Of a stretch of DNA of 36,239 nucleotides, positions 18,282-25,355 are shown one piece after another. The stretch comes from Candidatus Obscuribacterales bacterium (GTDB taxonomy: Bacteria; Cyanobacteriota; Vampirovibrionia; Obscuribacterales; Obscuribacteraceae). How positions within the stretch are numbered: position 1 is the first letter of the stretch; every line of letters begins with the position of its first letter. The notes beneath the pieces are model-generated. The model was not told where the DNA came from. It worked only from the letters and a program-made list of their open reading frames with translations, and made no database searches. The stretch is from positions 1-36,239 of the forward strand of contig JAIEQI010000166.1 of NCBI GenBank assembly GCA_019747875.1. Direction: 5' to 3'. The translations under genes and the position numbers were made by a program.

Positions 18282-19106
18282 ATGAAAAAAATACAGGCGA
18301 CGTTTCTGTCAGTACTCACAGTCGGACTCAGCTTGACGGCATGCGGAGTTTCAGAGCAGCGCAGTGAGCGATACGTATCATCGCAAGTTCAAGGCGAAGA
18401 GCAAAAAATAAATCTGGAAGAAGTCCAGAAAGCATTCTGGGACACAAAGGCAACTGATTTCAGCTCTTGGATGACGGCATTTGAAAAACGCGTCAACGAA
18501 ATCTACGAAGGCAAGGAAGTCGTATCCATCGATGCAAATCGTAAAACCGGCAAATTGGAAGTAATCGGATTCATTGACGACAAAAAAGAACCTGGCTTCC
18601 AAAAAGGCGAAGAAAAGCTCTTTAGCATCGAGCAGACTGGCGACGTAACAAACGACCAACTGCCTTATCGTGTCTCTGGAACGAGCGGCGTACCTTATTA
18701 CGAGGGACACCACAGCATCTTAGGCAATCCGATCGTCCAAATGCTTGTACTCTCGCACATGATGAACAGCTGGGGCGGGCGCTATTCCACGCCTTACAAC
18801 CAAACCGTGATCTTGCGCGATCACCGCGATACATTCCGCACCAGCCCAACCTTCAGCACCCAAAAAGCAGCTAACCAGAGCTTCACCAGTCGTTTCAAAG
18901 AAAAATTCGGCGGCGGTTTCGCAAGCAAGAAGGGTTTTGGCAGCAGCGGCTTCTCGAGCGAAACAGGCAGCACCAAGCGCACATGGAACAGCGGATCATC
19001 TAGCTCCAGCTCATCAGGGTGGGGTACATCATCCGGCAGCGGAAGATCCTTCAGCTGGGGGGGACGCCGATCAGGCGGGCGCAGCTGGGGCGGCAGGAGA
19101 CGATAA
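18282..19106 (+). CDS. Lipoprotein with Ser/Gly/Arg-rich C-terminal tail
   Basis: The 274-residue product begins MKKIQATFLSVLTVGLSLTACG, a signal peptide with a lipobox (L-T-A-C), so it should be lipid-anchored. A soluble region follows to about 130 (NLEEVQKAFWDTKATDFSSWM). The middle segment, GHHSILGNPIVQMLVLSHMMNSWGGRYSTPYNQ, and the tail of Ser, Gly, Trp and Arg (GRSFSWGGRRSGGRSWGG) recall the layout of YgiB/DUF1190 outer-membrane lipoproteins, but the match is too loose to name. GGAGG is four bases before ATG 18282; an ATG three bases earlier and a frame extending to 18243 are less likely. The next gene starts three bases after the stop, so the two form an operon. Confidence 0.75.
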   Translation: MKKIQATFLSVLTVGLSLTACGVSEQRSERYVSSQVQGEEQKINLEEVQKAFWDTKATDFSSWMTAFEKRVNEIYEGKEVVSIDANRKTGKLEVIGFIDDKKEPGFQKGEEKLFSIEQTGDVTNDQLPYRVSGTSGVPYYEGHHSILGNPIVQMLVLSHMMNSWGGRYSTPYNQTVILRDHRDTFRTSPTFSTQKAANQSFTSRFKEKFGGGFASKKGFGSSGFSSETGSTKRTWNSGSSSSSSSGWGTSSGSGRSFSWGGRRSGGRSWGGRRR

Positions 19107-19109
19107 CAA

Positions 19110-20063
19110 ATGGAATACTTGCTCAAAGTAAGTGACGCAGCTCAGCGCCACCTTGCTGTGCTGTCTCTAAAAGATTCCGACGTTGCAAAAACAGCCATTG
19201 ATTTCGTTTTCGACATCATTGGAACCAACGATCCTGAGAGCCTGGTCAGCAAAGGCATATTACCGGAGGGACAGGTCGGGGAGCTCAAATCGCTGCAGCA
19301 AGTGATCTTTGATAAGGATGCAGACGGTTTGTTCATCAGGGAAGACGTCAATTTCAAAGCAAATGGAAACGACCTGAATCCTGATGCTCCGATCGGCAAA
19401 GCCTTCAACACAGCCCAGAAAGAAGACATTGAATATAAGCGATGCGACCTCGTCGTTTACGGAGGATCGATTAGCGAGGACGTCGGTAATGCAGACTCTC
19501 AAGGCGCCGCTGACGGGCAAAGAGTTTCCATCGAAGAGCTTGCGAATTTGCTTTTTCTACACCAACTTGCTATTGGCAAACATGTCGATGTGACCAAGGA
19601 AATACCCGAATTAACCGGAGTTATCTCTAGAGCAGAAAAATCCGGTTTTATTGAAATCGACGTCAAATCAGCCGGATATAAACTAACTGAGAAAGGCAAG
19701 CGCAGACACGACAGCTACGTCGAAGAGGCACAAAATCTGATCCGCAAGTATGACATTTATTGCGATGTCGATCTAGATTCAAGCGGAAACGTGCACTTCG
19801 ACACAGGACTCGGACAAGATCTTCGAGTTCCTGTATTTGAGAAGGAAGGGGTAGATCCTTTTCGGGCTCGCTTTCTGCTTGGATTGAATGACGGCGAATG
19901 GGACCAGTTGCAGAATTGGGAAGAGCTTCTTGAAGATCATAAATGGTATGACGAAGTTTTCAGACCAATTGAGGTGGCTCCTTCCATTGATGACATTGGC
20001 GAAGCAAAACTCGAACATATAATTGATCGAGCAAAGGCAAAACTCAGATCAACCAGCTATTAG
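19110..20063 (+). CDS. Hypothetical cytoplasmic protein with a winged-helix-like segment
   Basis: The 317 residues have no signal peptide or membrane helix and a strongly acidic composition. A segment near 160-205 (SIEELANLLFLHQLAIGKHVDV, then GVISRAEKSGFIEI and AGYKLTEKGKRRHDSY) reads like a winged helix: the YKLTEKGKR wing is typical of MarR/PadR-like domains. The N-terminal 130 residues are unrecognised, with an acidic DKDADGLF stretch. Only three bases separate it from the lipoprotein gene, suggesting joint expression. Its function is unknown; a regulatory role is inferred from one segment only. Confidence 0.6.
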   Translation: MEYLLKVSDAAQRHLAVLSLKDSDVAKTAIDFVFDIIGTNDPESLVSKGILPEGQVGELKSLQQVIFDKDADGLFIREDVNFKANGNDLNPDAPIGKAFNTAQKEDIEYKRCDLVVYGGSISEDVGNADSQGAADGQRVSIEELANLLFLHQLAIGKHVDVTKEIPELTGVISRAEKSGFIEIDVKSAGYKLTEKGKRRHDSYVEEAQNLIRKYDIYCDVDLDSSGNVHFDTGLGQDLRVPVFEKEGVDPFRARFLLGLNDGEWDQLQNWEELLEDHKWYDEVFRPIEVAPSIDDIGEAKLEHIIDRAKAKLRSTSY

Positions 20064-20179
20064 ACTGACTGACACAATCTAATCAAAAAATGAAACTTTC
20101 GAAAATTGGCTTCCCACAAGGGAGATGTCATCGTTTTCTGGGAAGAACTTTCAACAGGTGAAGTCTTAGGAGATAAAAG

Positions 20180-20431
20180 ATGGAGAAGTTGATTCCCCTC
20201 GTCGCTCTTGCAGTGTTAACAAGCTCTGTTTCGATCGGACCTGCGCTTGCTCATCCACATTGCAAAAAAGGTAGCGCCGAATGTAAGAAGGCAGAAAAGG
20301 GCGGAGACGATTGCTGCGAAGAAAAGGACGCAAAAGCCTCCAAATCTGATAAGAAGGAAGCGTCAGACTCCTCCGGCGCAGCCGAAAAGAAAGCTGATAA
20401 GAAAGCCGAGAAGAAAACTGACGACGACTAA
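20180..20431 (+). CDS. Small exported Lys/Asp/Cys-rich protein
   Basis: The 83-residue protein has a clean signal peptide (LIPLVALAVLTSSVSIGPALA, cut before HPHC). The mature part is about 60 residues with His-Pro-His-Cys, a second Cys, a CC pair and many Glu/Asp, then a Lys/Ala/Asp tail (EKKADKKAEKK). The His/Cys/acid pattern suggests metal binding, by inference only. AGGAG lies eight bases before the ATG, which supports a real gene. It is followed directly by a strong two-way terminator. Confidence 0.7.
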   Translation: MEKLIPLVALAVLTSSVSIGPALAHPHCKKGSAECKKAEKGGDDCCEEKDAKASKSDKKEASDSSGAAEKKADKKAEKKTDDD

Positions 20432-20451
20432 ATCAGTTGACTATATATTGC

Positions 20452-20489
20452 ATAAGTGCGGGGAAATCGAAAGACTTCCCCGCACTTAT
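20452..20489. terminator. Bidirectional hairpin terminator
   Basis: A 14-bp perfect stem, 20452-20465 pairing with 20476-20489 (core AAGTGCGGGGAA / TTCCCCGCACTT) with a ten-base loop, lies between the convergent small exported protein gene and the DUF4412-like gene. Its AT-rich flanks are short on T runs, but position and stem strength make a shared terminator likely. Confidence 0.75.
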
Positions 20490-20497
20490 CATTTGCA

Positions 20498-21076
20498 CTA
20501 TCGTCCTTGCGGCATGCCCTTCATCAGCGCATTCATGTCAATTTTTTGATATCCAACGGGCAGAGAAAAGAGAGATGGATTTGGAGTATAAGGCTTCCAA
20601 GTCAAGAGCTTTTGTGTAGGTTTGCCATTGGTCACAACAAGAACGCTGAACCCGATGTCGGTACCTTCCCACATCTCAACTTGTGCACCGCCAACAGTTC
20701 CCCGTTTTCCCTGGCACGGGTGTCCATCAATAACCTTGGCACCGATCGGAGTCCACTTAATTGATGGATCCTGATCGTTGTTAGTAGCATTCATCGACAT
20801 TGTGGTAATTGTTCGTGCTTGATCGTTAATTGCGTAAATCATCTTATTAGGAAAGTCGGAGATTGATATACTGTTAATGCCACTAATGCTTGTTTCAGAG
20901 CGCTGGTGCCCCTTCCCATCGTTCCAGATGTGCGTTTTAGTCGGCGTACCAGAAGAATAGCTTTCAATTACTGCTTCAAATGGTTTGGATGAAACTGCCG
21001 CTATTGCCCCAGAAGCACCCGCCACAAGCAGGAATACAGCCAGAGAAGTCTTCACCAGGACTCGTTTTGTCAGCAT
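20498..21076 (-). CDS. Secreted DUF4412-like protein
   Basis: The 192-residue protein has a signal peptide (LVKTSLAVFLLVAGASGAIA) and an all-beta mature part: PFEAVIESYSSGTPTKTHIWNDGKGHQRSE, then FPNKMIYAINDQARTITTMSM, then CQGKRGTVGGAQVEMWEGTDIGFSVLV. This pattern (sequential strands, a Met/Tyr line reporting a salt or ion, and a linker to a WEG segment) resembles DUF4412/LolA-like periplasmic carriers. No ligand can be stated. The ATG has GGAG eight bases upstream. It is 53 bp downstream of the OmpA-like gene on the same strand and probably co-transcribed with it. Confidence 0.6.
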   Translation of the reverse strand: MLTKRVLVKTSLAVFLLVAGASGAIAAVSSKPFEAVIESYSSGTPTKTHIWNDGKGHQRSETSISGINSISISDFPNKMIYAINDQARTITTMSMNATNNDQDPSIKWTPIGAKVIDGHPCQGKRGTVGGAQVEMWEGTDIGFSVLVVTNGKPTQKLLTWKPYTPNPSLFSLPVGYQKIDMNALMKGMPQGR

Positions 21077-21129
21077 CTTTGTTACTCCATTTCTTTAGTG
21101 TATTGTTCTGTATTTCTTCTGGACAGCTT

Positions 21130-22542
21130 CTATTTGCCTGATGGGTTGAACGTTAGAGCAGCGGCAGCAAAGATGCGCTTCCATTGCTCATACTCTTTCT
21201 CAGGGCAAGATGAGGCGACGAACAGCACCAGAGGTCCTTTCCTCAGTGCAGTCAATCTAGTTAACTGATTTCCAAAACTGCCCGCCGGTTTCCGCAAAAG
21301 CGCATCCTCAACTTCTCGCTCACTGAACTGCGCATGCTGCCTTGTTACCAATTTGTAGTCCGATGCATCTGCATACTTCTGGATAAATCGAGACAATGGC
21401 ACATCTTCCGGAACACGCAAGTAACGAACTTCCACTATCGCATTACCGGTATCAGGCTCCAACTGTGCTAATGGAACCTGTGTAGTCGAATCGTTTTTTA
21501 GAACATCGGCTGGCACTTCAATTTCCTTGCTCTTCCAGTTGGCAGGCAGCGATATCTCAAAATAGAGACTTTGGTTGTTGAATGGCGTTATCTTCATGCT
21601 GGCGTAGTTCTTCTTCATGTCCTCCGCGGAGACGACATTGGTGTAGGGCAGCCAAATGGAATTATCAACGCTTCCCGTCAGATTCATGCTGCCTGAATCA
21701 GAGCTATCCAAGCCAAGCTTTCCCGGAGAACTGGAAGAGGCTATTACGTCGTCGCTAACGCCGGCAAGAGATGCGGGTCCCGAATTGGGATCGGCAGTAG
21801 AACTTTGTTCGCTTCCTCCCGTTGCCGTTCCTGCCGGAGTAGCAGTGCCATCAGCAGTTTTTGCGAGATCCTCGACACTCTTACATGTGTCGACCACGAT
21901 CTCGACACGGCGGTTCAAGGCTCTTCCCTGCGGATTATCGCTTCCATCGGGCTTAGTATTCGGTGCCACCGGCTTTCTTTTTCCGAATCCTTCTGTTGAG
22001 ACGGCAGCCACTGGCGCTACATGATTCTCTAGAAGCCAATTCTTAACTCGTTCGGCCCGTTTTTCAGAAAGCGTCTGGTTGTATTCTTCAGTGCCCTTTC
22101 CGTCGGTATGACCTTCCACTTTTACCGGATGTGGACCGAGCTTCTGAATCATTGGCGATAAGACCTTAAGGGTTTCGACAGCGAATGGCGTAAGCGTGGA
22201 CTTGTCAAATTCGAAAAGGGTATCTGCCCCGACGACAAAACGCTGTGTACAGGGCGCTGATTTTCTTGTGATTGCTTGAATCCCGCGAGGAATTTGGATA
22301 TTGCCGGGCGTCTGAATTTTTCCGGGTACCTGAATATCGCCCGTTTGATACTTCTTGTTCAGATTAGGATAGCGCTTATCCAAATTGTCCCAAAATGAAT
22401 TTATGCGATCCACATCCGCGCTATTTTGGGCCAGTGCTGCGCTGCATAAGAGCGTGGCTGAACACATGCAGAACACACAAGCAATTGCTTGGGCTATTTT
22501 AGCTTCCGACCGCATCGATCCCCACCCGTTATTACCGCGCAT
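21130..22542 (-). CDS. OmpA-family peptidoglycan-binding outer-envelope protein
   Basis: After a signal peptide (IACVFCMCSATLLCSAALA, near residue 38), the 470-residue protein has an OmpA C-terminal domain at about 98-218: TLFEFDKSTLTPFAVETLKVL, VKVEGHTDGKGTEEYNQTLSEKRAERVKNWL, FGKRKPVAPN and GRALNRRVEIVV. The EGHTD and NRRVEI residues are those that hold diaminopimelate in peptidoglycan. A Ser/Gly linker leads to an unrecognised C-terminal domain of about 160 residues. The OmpA domain lies at the N-terminal end instead of the usual C-terminal end, which is uncommon. The ribosome site GGAGGAGGG sits just before the ATG. Confidence 0.9.
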   Translation of the reverse strand: MRGNNGWGSMRSEAKIAQAIACVFCMCSATLLCSAALAQNSADVDRINSFWDNLDKRYPNLNKKYQTGDIQVPGKIQTPGNIQIPRGIQAITRKSAPCTQRFVVGADTLFEFDKSTLTPFAVETLKVLSPMIQKLGPHPVKVEGHTDGKGTEEYNQTLSEKRAERVKNWLLENHVAPVAAVSTEGFGKRKPVAPNTKPDGSDNPQGRALNRRVEIVVDTCKSVEDLAKTADGTATPAGTATGGSEQSSTADPNSGPASLAGVSDDVIASSSSPGKLGLDSSDSGSMNLTGSVDNSIWLPYTNVVSAEDMKKNYASMKITPFNNQSLYFEISLPANWKSKEIEVPADVLKNDSTTQVPLAQLEPDTGNAIVEVRYLRVPEDVPLSRFIQKYADASDYKLVTRQHAQFSEREVEDALLRKPAGSFGNQLTRLTALRKGPLVLFVASSCPEKEYEQWKRIFAAAALTFNPSGK

Positions 22543-22619
22543 GTACCCTCCTCCAAAAGAAAACGAAGCGCCACTTCTAGCTCTTCGTCTTTGTACCCAA
22601 GATTATTGAGGACCAAGTC

Positions 22620-22715
22620 CTATGCCAAAGCCATAAAGAAAATGGCCGTTGATACGGCGGCAGCAAGCATCGACAGAATGTCCAGGTGCCTCTCATTTAT
22701 AGCAAACAGCTTCAT
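22620..22715 (-). CDS. Putative 31-residue single-pass membrane peptide
   Basis: This small frame reads MKLFAINERHLDILSMLAAA and continues through VSTAIFFMALA to a TAG stop. It has a charged N-terminal third and a 16-20 residue hydrophobic helix at the C terminus. An AAGGG ribosome site lies six bases before the ATG. It is on the same strand as the OmpA-like gene, 77 bp upstream of it. The size, topology and ribosome site are those of bacterial small membrane proteins, but a chance frame cannot be excluded without homologues. Confidence 0.35.
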   Translation of the reverse strand: MKLFAINERHLDILSMLAAAVSTAIFFMALA

Positions 22716-22825
22716 AATGTGCCCTTTCTATGTCTCGAAATAATCCGTGAACATTTCGCATGTTTCTTTTACTGCGAGGAACAAGGAATTAGGGACCTTG
22801 CATAAAAAATGGAGCGACCGAGCAC

Positions 22826-23452
22826 ATGCGCAGCCATATCTCAATAGAAACGCGGACGAGCAGGAAAAAATACCTGGGACTGGCTAGTTTCCTTATCGGT
22901 GGTCTTATATGCCAGACAGCACCTGCCTTTGCCGATGACTGGGAGGAACAGCTCTCAGACGCTCAAGGTAAATTGAAGCAAGGGCATCTTGAAGAAGCAG
23001 AATCAGCTTTCAAACAAGCGGAAAAGTCATGCGAGGAAGTTAAACTCGGTCCAACAGATGGAGACGGCTTCAAACGAATCAGCAAAGGCGTTGCTGATTG
23101 CTTAATCGGGCTAGCGACAATCCGGGATCGACAGGGAGATACATCTGAGTCAGACAGGCTTTACGAACTCGCGATCAGAACCGTTGAAAAGGCGTACACG
23201 TCAAACAGTCTCGATTATGCGAAATATTTGCCTCCGCTGGCCGATCTTTACGACAAACACGGCAAGGCTGATAAAGCAGAGCTTGTTCTCAAAAAGGTTA
23301 TAGACACAAGACTGGCACTGAAAGATGATAACGCCAATGTCGCGCAAGCATATGATCATTACGCACGTTATTTGCGCGCAAAGTCCCAACCTGACAAAGC
23401 GACCGAATACGAGAACAAATCAGCTGAATTGAAATACAAGCTGCAAAACTAA
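22826..23452 (+). CDS. Secreted TPR-type repeat protein
   Basis: The 208-residue protein has an N-terminal signal (about 17-36, ending QTAPAFA). The mature part is helical with three to four TPR-like pairs: EQLSDAQGKLKQGHLEEAESAFKQAE, KGVADCLIGLATIRDRQGDTSESDRLYELAI, YAKYLPPLADLYDKHGKADKAELVLKKVI and VAQAYDHYARYLRAKSQPDKATEYENKSAE. It probably mediates protein contacts in the periplasm. No partner is evident from context, and the ribosome site is weak. Confidence 0.75.
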   Translation: MRSHISIETRTSRKKYLGLASFLIGGLICQTAPAFADDWEEQLSDAQGKLKQGHLEEAESAFKQAEKSCEEVKLGPTDGDGFKRISKGVADCLIGLATIRDRQGDTSESDRLYELAIRTVEKAYTSNSLDYAKYLPPLADLYDKHGKADKAELVLKKVIDTRLALKDDNANVAQAYDHYARYLRAKSQPDKATEYENKSAELKYKLQN

Positions 23453-23465
23453 GCACATGGCCCAA

Positions 23466-23717
23466 GGAGTTGCTACCAAATTTGGTGCCGATTGCCACAA
23501 GATACTTTCGGTCGCCTGACCGGTCCAGAGATACATCACCCTTTATGCCTCCGAATATATACTGTTCGCGACCGGTAGCCGCATCCAATACGCACACCAC
23601 GCGGGCTTGCAAGCACGATATTGAATGTGTGAAGGCGGAGGATCTTGTGCTGTTAGTGGTTTGGCCTTCAGACGAGGCCGTCATTTTTACAAACGACTTG
23701 GATTTGAGAGTGTGCAT
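23466..23717 (-). pseudogene. Possible remnant of a beta-propeller (WD40/PQQ-like) gene
   Basis: On the minus strand, between about 23470 and 23600, the reading VLDAATGREQYIFGGI followed by DVSLDRSGDRKYLVAIG resembles one blade of a WD40/PQQ-type propeller (VWDxxTGxxxxxL..GG...V..SxDG..L). No proper start or full domain is present, and the frame runs on into the antisense of the TPR gene. It may be the decayed end of a lost gene. The rest of the 385-bp gap (23453-23837) holds only the toxin-antitoxin promoter. Confidence 0.25.
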
Positions 23718-23763
23718 CTGGAAATGATTTTCCGACGGTAGGCGTAGAGTGCGTCGCTAGCCC

Positions 23764-23800
23764 TTTCACCTGTGATATCACCCGATAGAATGTGATATCA
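23764..23800 (+). promoter_or_regulatory. Toxin-antitoxin promoter with twin operators
   Basis: TGTGATATCA occurs twice, at 23771-23780 and 23791-23800, exactly 20 bp apart; each contains the palindrome TGATATCA. Between them TAGAAT (23786-23791) could be the -10, with TTTCAC (23764-23769) as a poor -35 at 16-bp spacing. Two sites two helical turns apart flanking the -10 are what a ribbon-helix-helix antitoxin would use for autorepression. Confidence 0.6.
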
Positions 23801-23837
23801 TTGATGACAGCGAAATCACTTTTTCAGAGGTGCAATC

Positions 23838-24077
23838 ATGGCATCAATAACAGTCAGAAACTTGCCCGAGGAAACGCATCGAGCCTTGCGGGTGCGAGCT
23901 GCCCAAAACGGGCGCAGCACTGAAGCTGAAGTGCGTGCGATTCTGGAGAATGCAGTAAGACCGAAGGAGCGCCTAAAAATCGGCTCCGAGTTGGCGGCAT
24001 TTGGTGATAAGTACAAGTTGGATGATCTCAAAGTTGAACGAGAGCAGGAGCCCCCACGGATAACGAGTTTTGAATGA
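23838..24077 (+). CDS. FitA/VapB-type ribbon-helix-helix antitoxin
   Basis: The 79-residue protein begins ASITVRNLPEETHRALRVRAAQNGRSTEAEVRAILENAV, the FitA-type Arc/RHH DNA-binding domain in which the first strand contacts the operator. The C-terminal half (GSELAAFGDKYKLDDLKVERE) would be the toxin-wrapping tail. Its stop overlaps the toxin start (ATGA), the classic antitoxin-toxin arrangement. The twin palindromes upstream are the likely operators. Only its general family can be assigned. Confidence 0.92.
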   Translation: MASITVRNLPEETHRALRVRAAQNGRSTEAEVRAILENAVRPKERLKIGSELAAFGDKYKLDDLKVEREQEPPRITSFE

Positions 24078-24496
24078 TTATTCTCGATACAAATGTCATT
24101 TCTGAAGCACTGAAGCCAAGCAGAAACCTGACGGTTGTCGCCTGGCTCGACAATCAATCAGCCGAGACCCTCTTTTTGGCTGCCACCAGCATGGCAGAAC
24201 TTTTGATCGGCATTGCGGTAATGCCTGACGGCAAGCGCAAAACTGCAATCAGCACTGCTCTTGATTCCTTGATCACACGCTTATTTGATGGCAGAGTTTT
24301 GCCGTTCGACCATGATGCAGCGGTAGCTTACAGTGCGCTGGTTAGCAGCGGACGAGCCCAGGGAAAAATAGTTTCGATGCCTGATGGGCAAATCGGAGCG
24401 ATCGCCAGCGTGCATGGTTTTACTGTGGCGACCCGCGACGTTGCGCCATTCCAAGCCCTCGGGGTGCCCGTAATCAATCCATGGACGACACTTTAA
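24074..24496 (+). CDS. FitB/VapC-type PIN-domain toxin ribonuclease
   Basis: This 140-residue PIN domain has all expected acidic metal ligands: Asp5 (MIILDTNVISE), Glu42 (SMAELLIGI), Asp104 (MPDGQIGAIA) and Asp122 (ATRDVAPF). The end, FQALGVPVINPW, matches the family closely. PIN toxins cut RNA (often tRNA or rRNA) when the antitoxin is lost. It is translationally coupled to the antitoxin by a 4-bp overlap. The active site looks intact, so the module should be functional. Confidence 0.93.
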   Translation: MIILDTNVISEALKPSRNLTVVAWLDNQSAETLFLAATSMAELLIGIAVMPDGKRKTAISTALDSLITRLFDGRVLPFDHDAAVAYSALVSSGRAQGKIVSMPDGQIGAIASVHGFTVATRDVAPFQALGVPVINPWTTL

Positions 24497-24521
24497 ATCT
24501 TTTGAGCCGGTTCTGACTGTT

Positions 24522-24761
24522 CTATTTAGCGCGTCCGGAAGAACTAAGTTCTTTCTTGCCTTTTGTTGCGCTTGCTGAGGCCTTTTCCTCGGCTTCCTGC
24601 TCAAGCCTTTTCAGTCTCTTCTTAAGCTGGGCCGTCGAAAACGGATACGGGCACCAGCCAGCTCCATTGACAGGACAAATGGAAAGCACTGACTCAGCTT
24701 TCTTTTTGGTGGTCGTCTTCCGCGCCGTAGTTTTTTTAGTTTTATTAGCGACTGGTTTCAT
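24522..24761 (-). CDS. Small Lys/Thr-rich protein with a Cys-Pro motif
   Basis: The 79-residue protein has a histone-like basic N terminus (NKTKKTTARKTTTKKKAE), then ICPVNGAGWCPYPFSTAQLKKRLKRLEQEAEEK, where two CP dipeptides eight residues apart precede an amphipathic charged helix, and a basic tail. GGAGG lies five bases before ATG 24761; longer frames from TTG 24812 or ATG 24773 would overlap the ribosome site. No export signal is seen. The basic ends suggest nucleic-acid binding and the Cys pair could bind a metal or form a disulphide; both are inference. Family unknown to me. Confidence 0.6.
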   Translation of the reverse strand: MKPVANKTKKTTARKTTTKKKAESVLSICPVNGAGWCPYPFSTAQLKKRLKRLEQEAEEKASASATKGKKELSSSGRAK

Positions 24762-25109
24762 GCGGACCTCCATGCCTATAAGTGTTTTATCACTAATTGT
24801 CTCTTCTGCCAAGTACTAGATTTGATCGAATATCCTTGTGCATTGTCCTCAGCGAAGCAATTAAATGAATAGCTGATCTTGCGCATACAAAGGAGCGCTG
24901 CGCAGATCGCCTCCGCTTCTCTTGAGGACAACCTTGTGTGCTCCTCGCCTTTCCGCCGCTTTTTCACACATTCTATTTACAAAGCCTGAGGCTCTCCGAG
25001 GCACGTAGCTGACTCTACGAACACTTCATTCTTTTTCTGCGTTTCCTTCATTGGCTTTTCATAGATTAGGAACATGGCACAATGCATGAGCCGCTGAAGG
25101 AGCAAAGAA
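24762..25109. other. Intergenic region between two small genes
   Basis: These 348 bp separate two divergently placed small genes. No convincing gene, terminator or promoter was recognised. A weak GAGGA/TCCTC inverted repeat lies near 24922-24943. Confidence 0.4.
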
Positions 25110-25355
25110 ATGAATTACCCAAGCCGATCTTCAAAAATGTCACAACGTTCTCAAAGAGGCGGAGCATTGGAAGATTTTGCACCAACATTTATGCTCTTCA
25201 TTCTGTGCTTAGTGGTTCCCGTTGGTGCATGCCTCGGATTCTCAGCGAATTATTGCATCAAGGATAAGGCGATTGTTAGCAAAGCGGAAAAATTAGCGCA
25301 CTCGGATAAAGTATCGAAGATCTTGAACCAACTGCTAACTGCCCACAAGAGTTGA
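25110..25355 (+). CDS. Small single-pass membrane protein
   Basis: The 81-residue protein has a Ser/Arg-rich cytoplasmic start (SKMSQRSQRGG), one hydrophobic helix at about 25-47 (FAPTFMLFILCLVVPVGACLG) and a charged helical tail (KAIVSKAEKLAHSDKVSKILNQLL). AAGGAG lies eight bases before the ATG, supporting this start over an overlapping frame at 25082. No family is recognised. It stands alone, followed by the long non-coding region before the sigma factor. Confidence 0.6.
   Translation: MNYPSRSSKMSQRSQRGGALEDFAPTFMLFILCLVVPVGACLGFSANYCIKDKAIVSKAEKLAHSDKVSKILNQLLTAHKS

Noticed and set aside
18937..19131. Alternative frames over the lipoprotein tail
   Set aside because: They overlap the well-supported lipoprotein gene and result from its Ser/Gly/Arg codon repetition.
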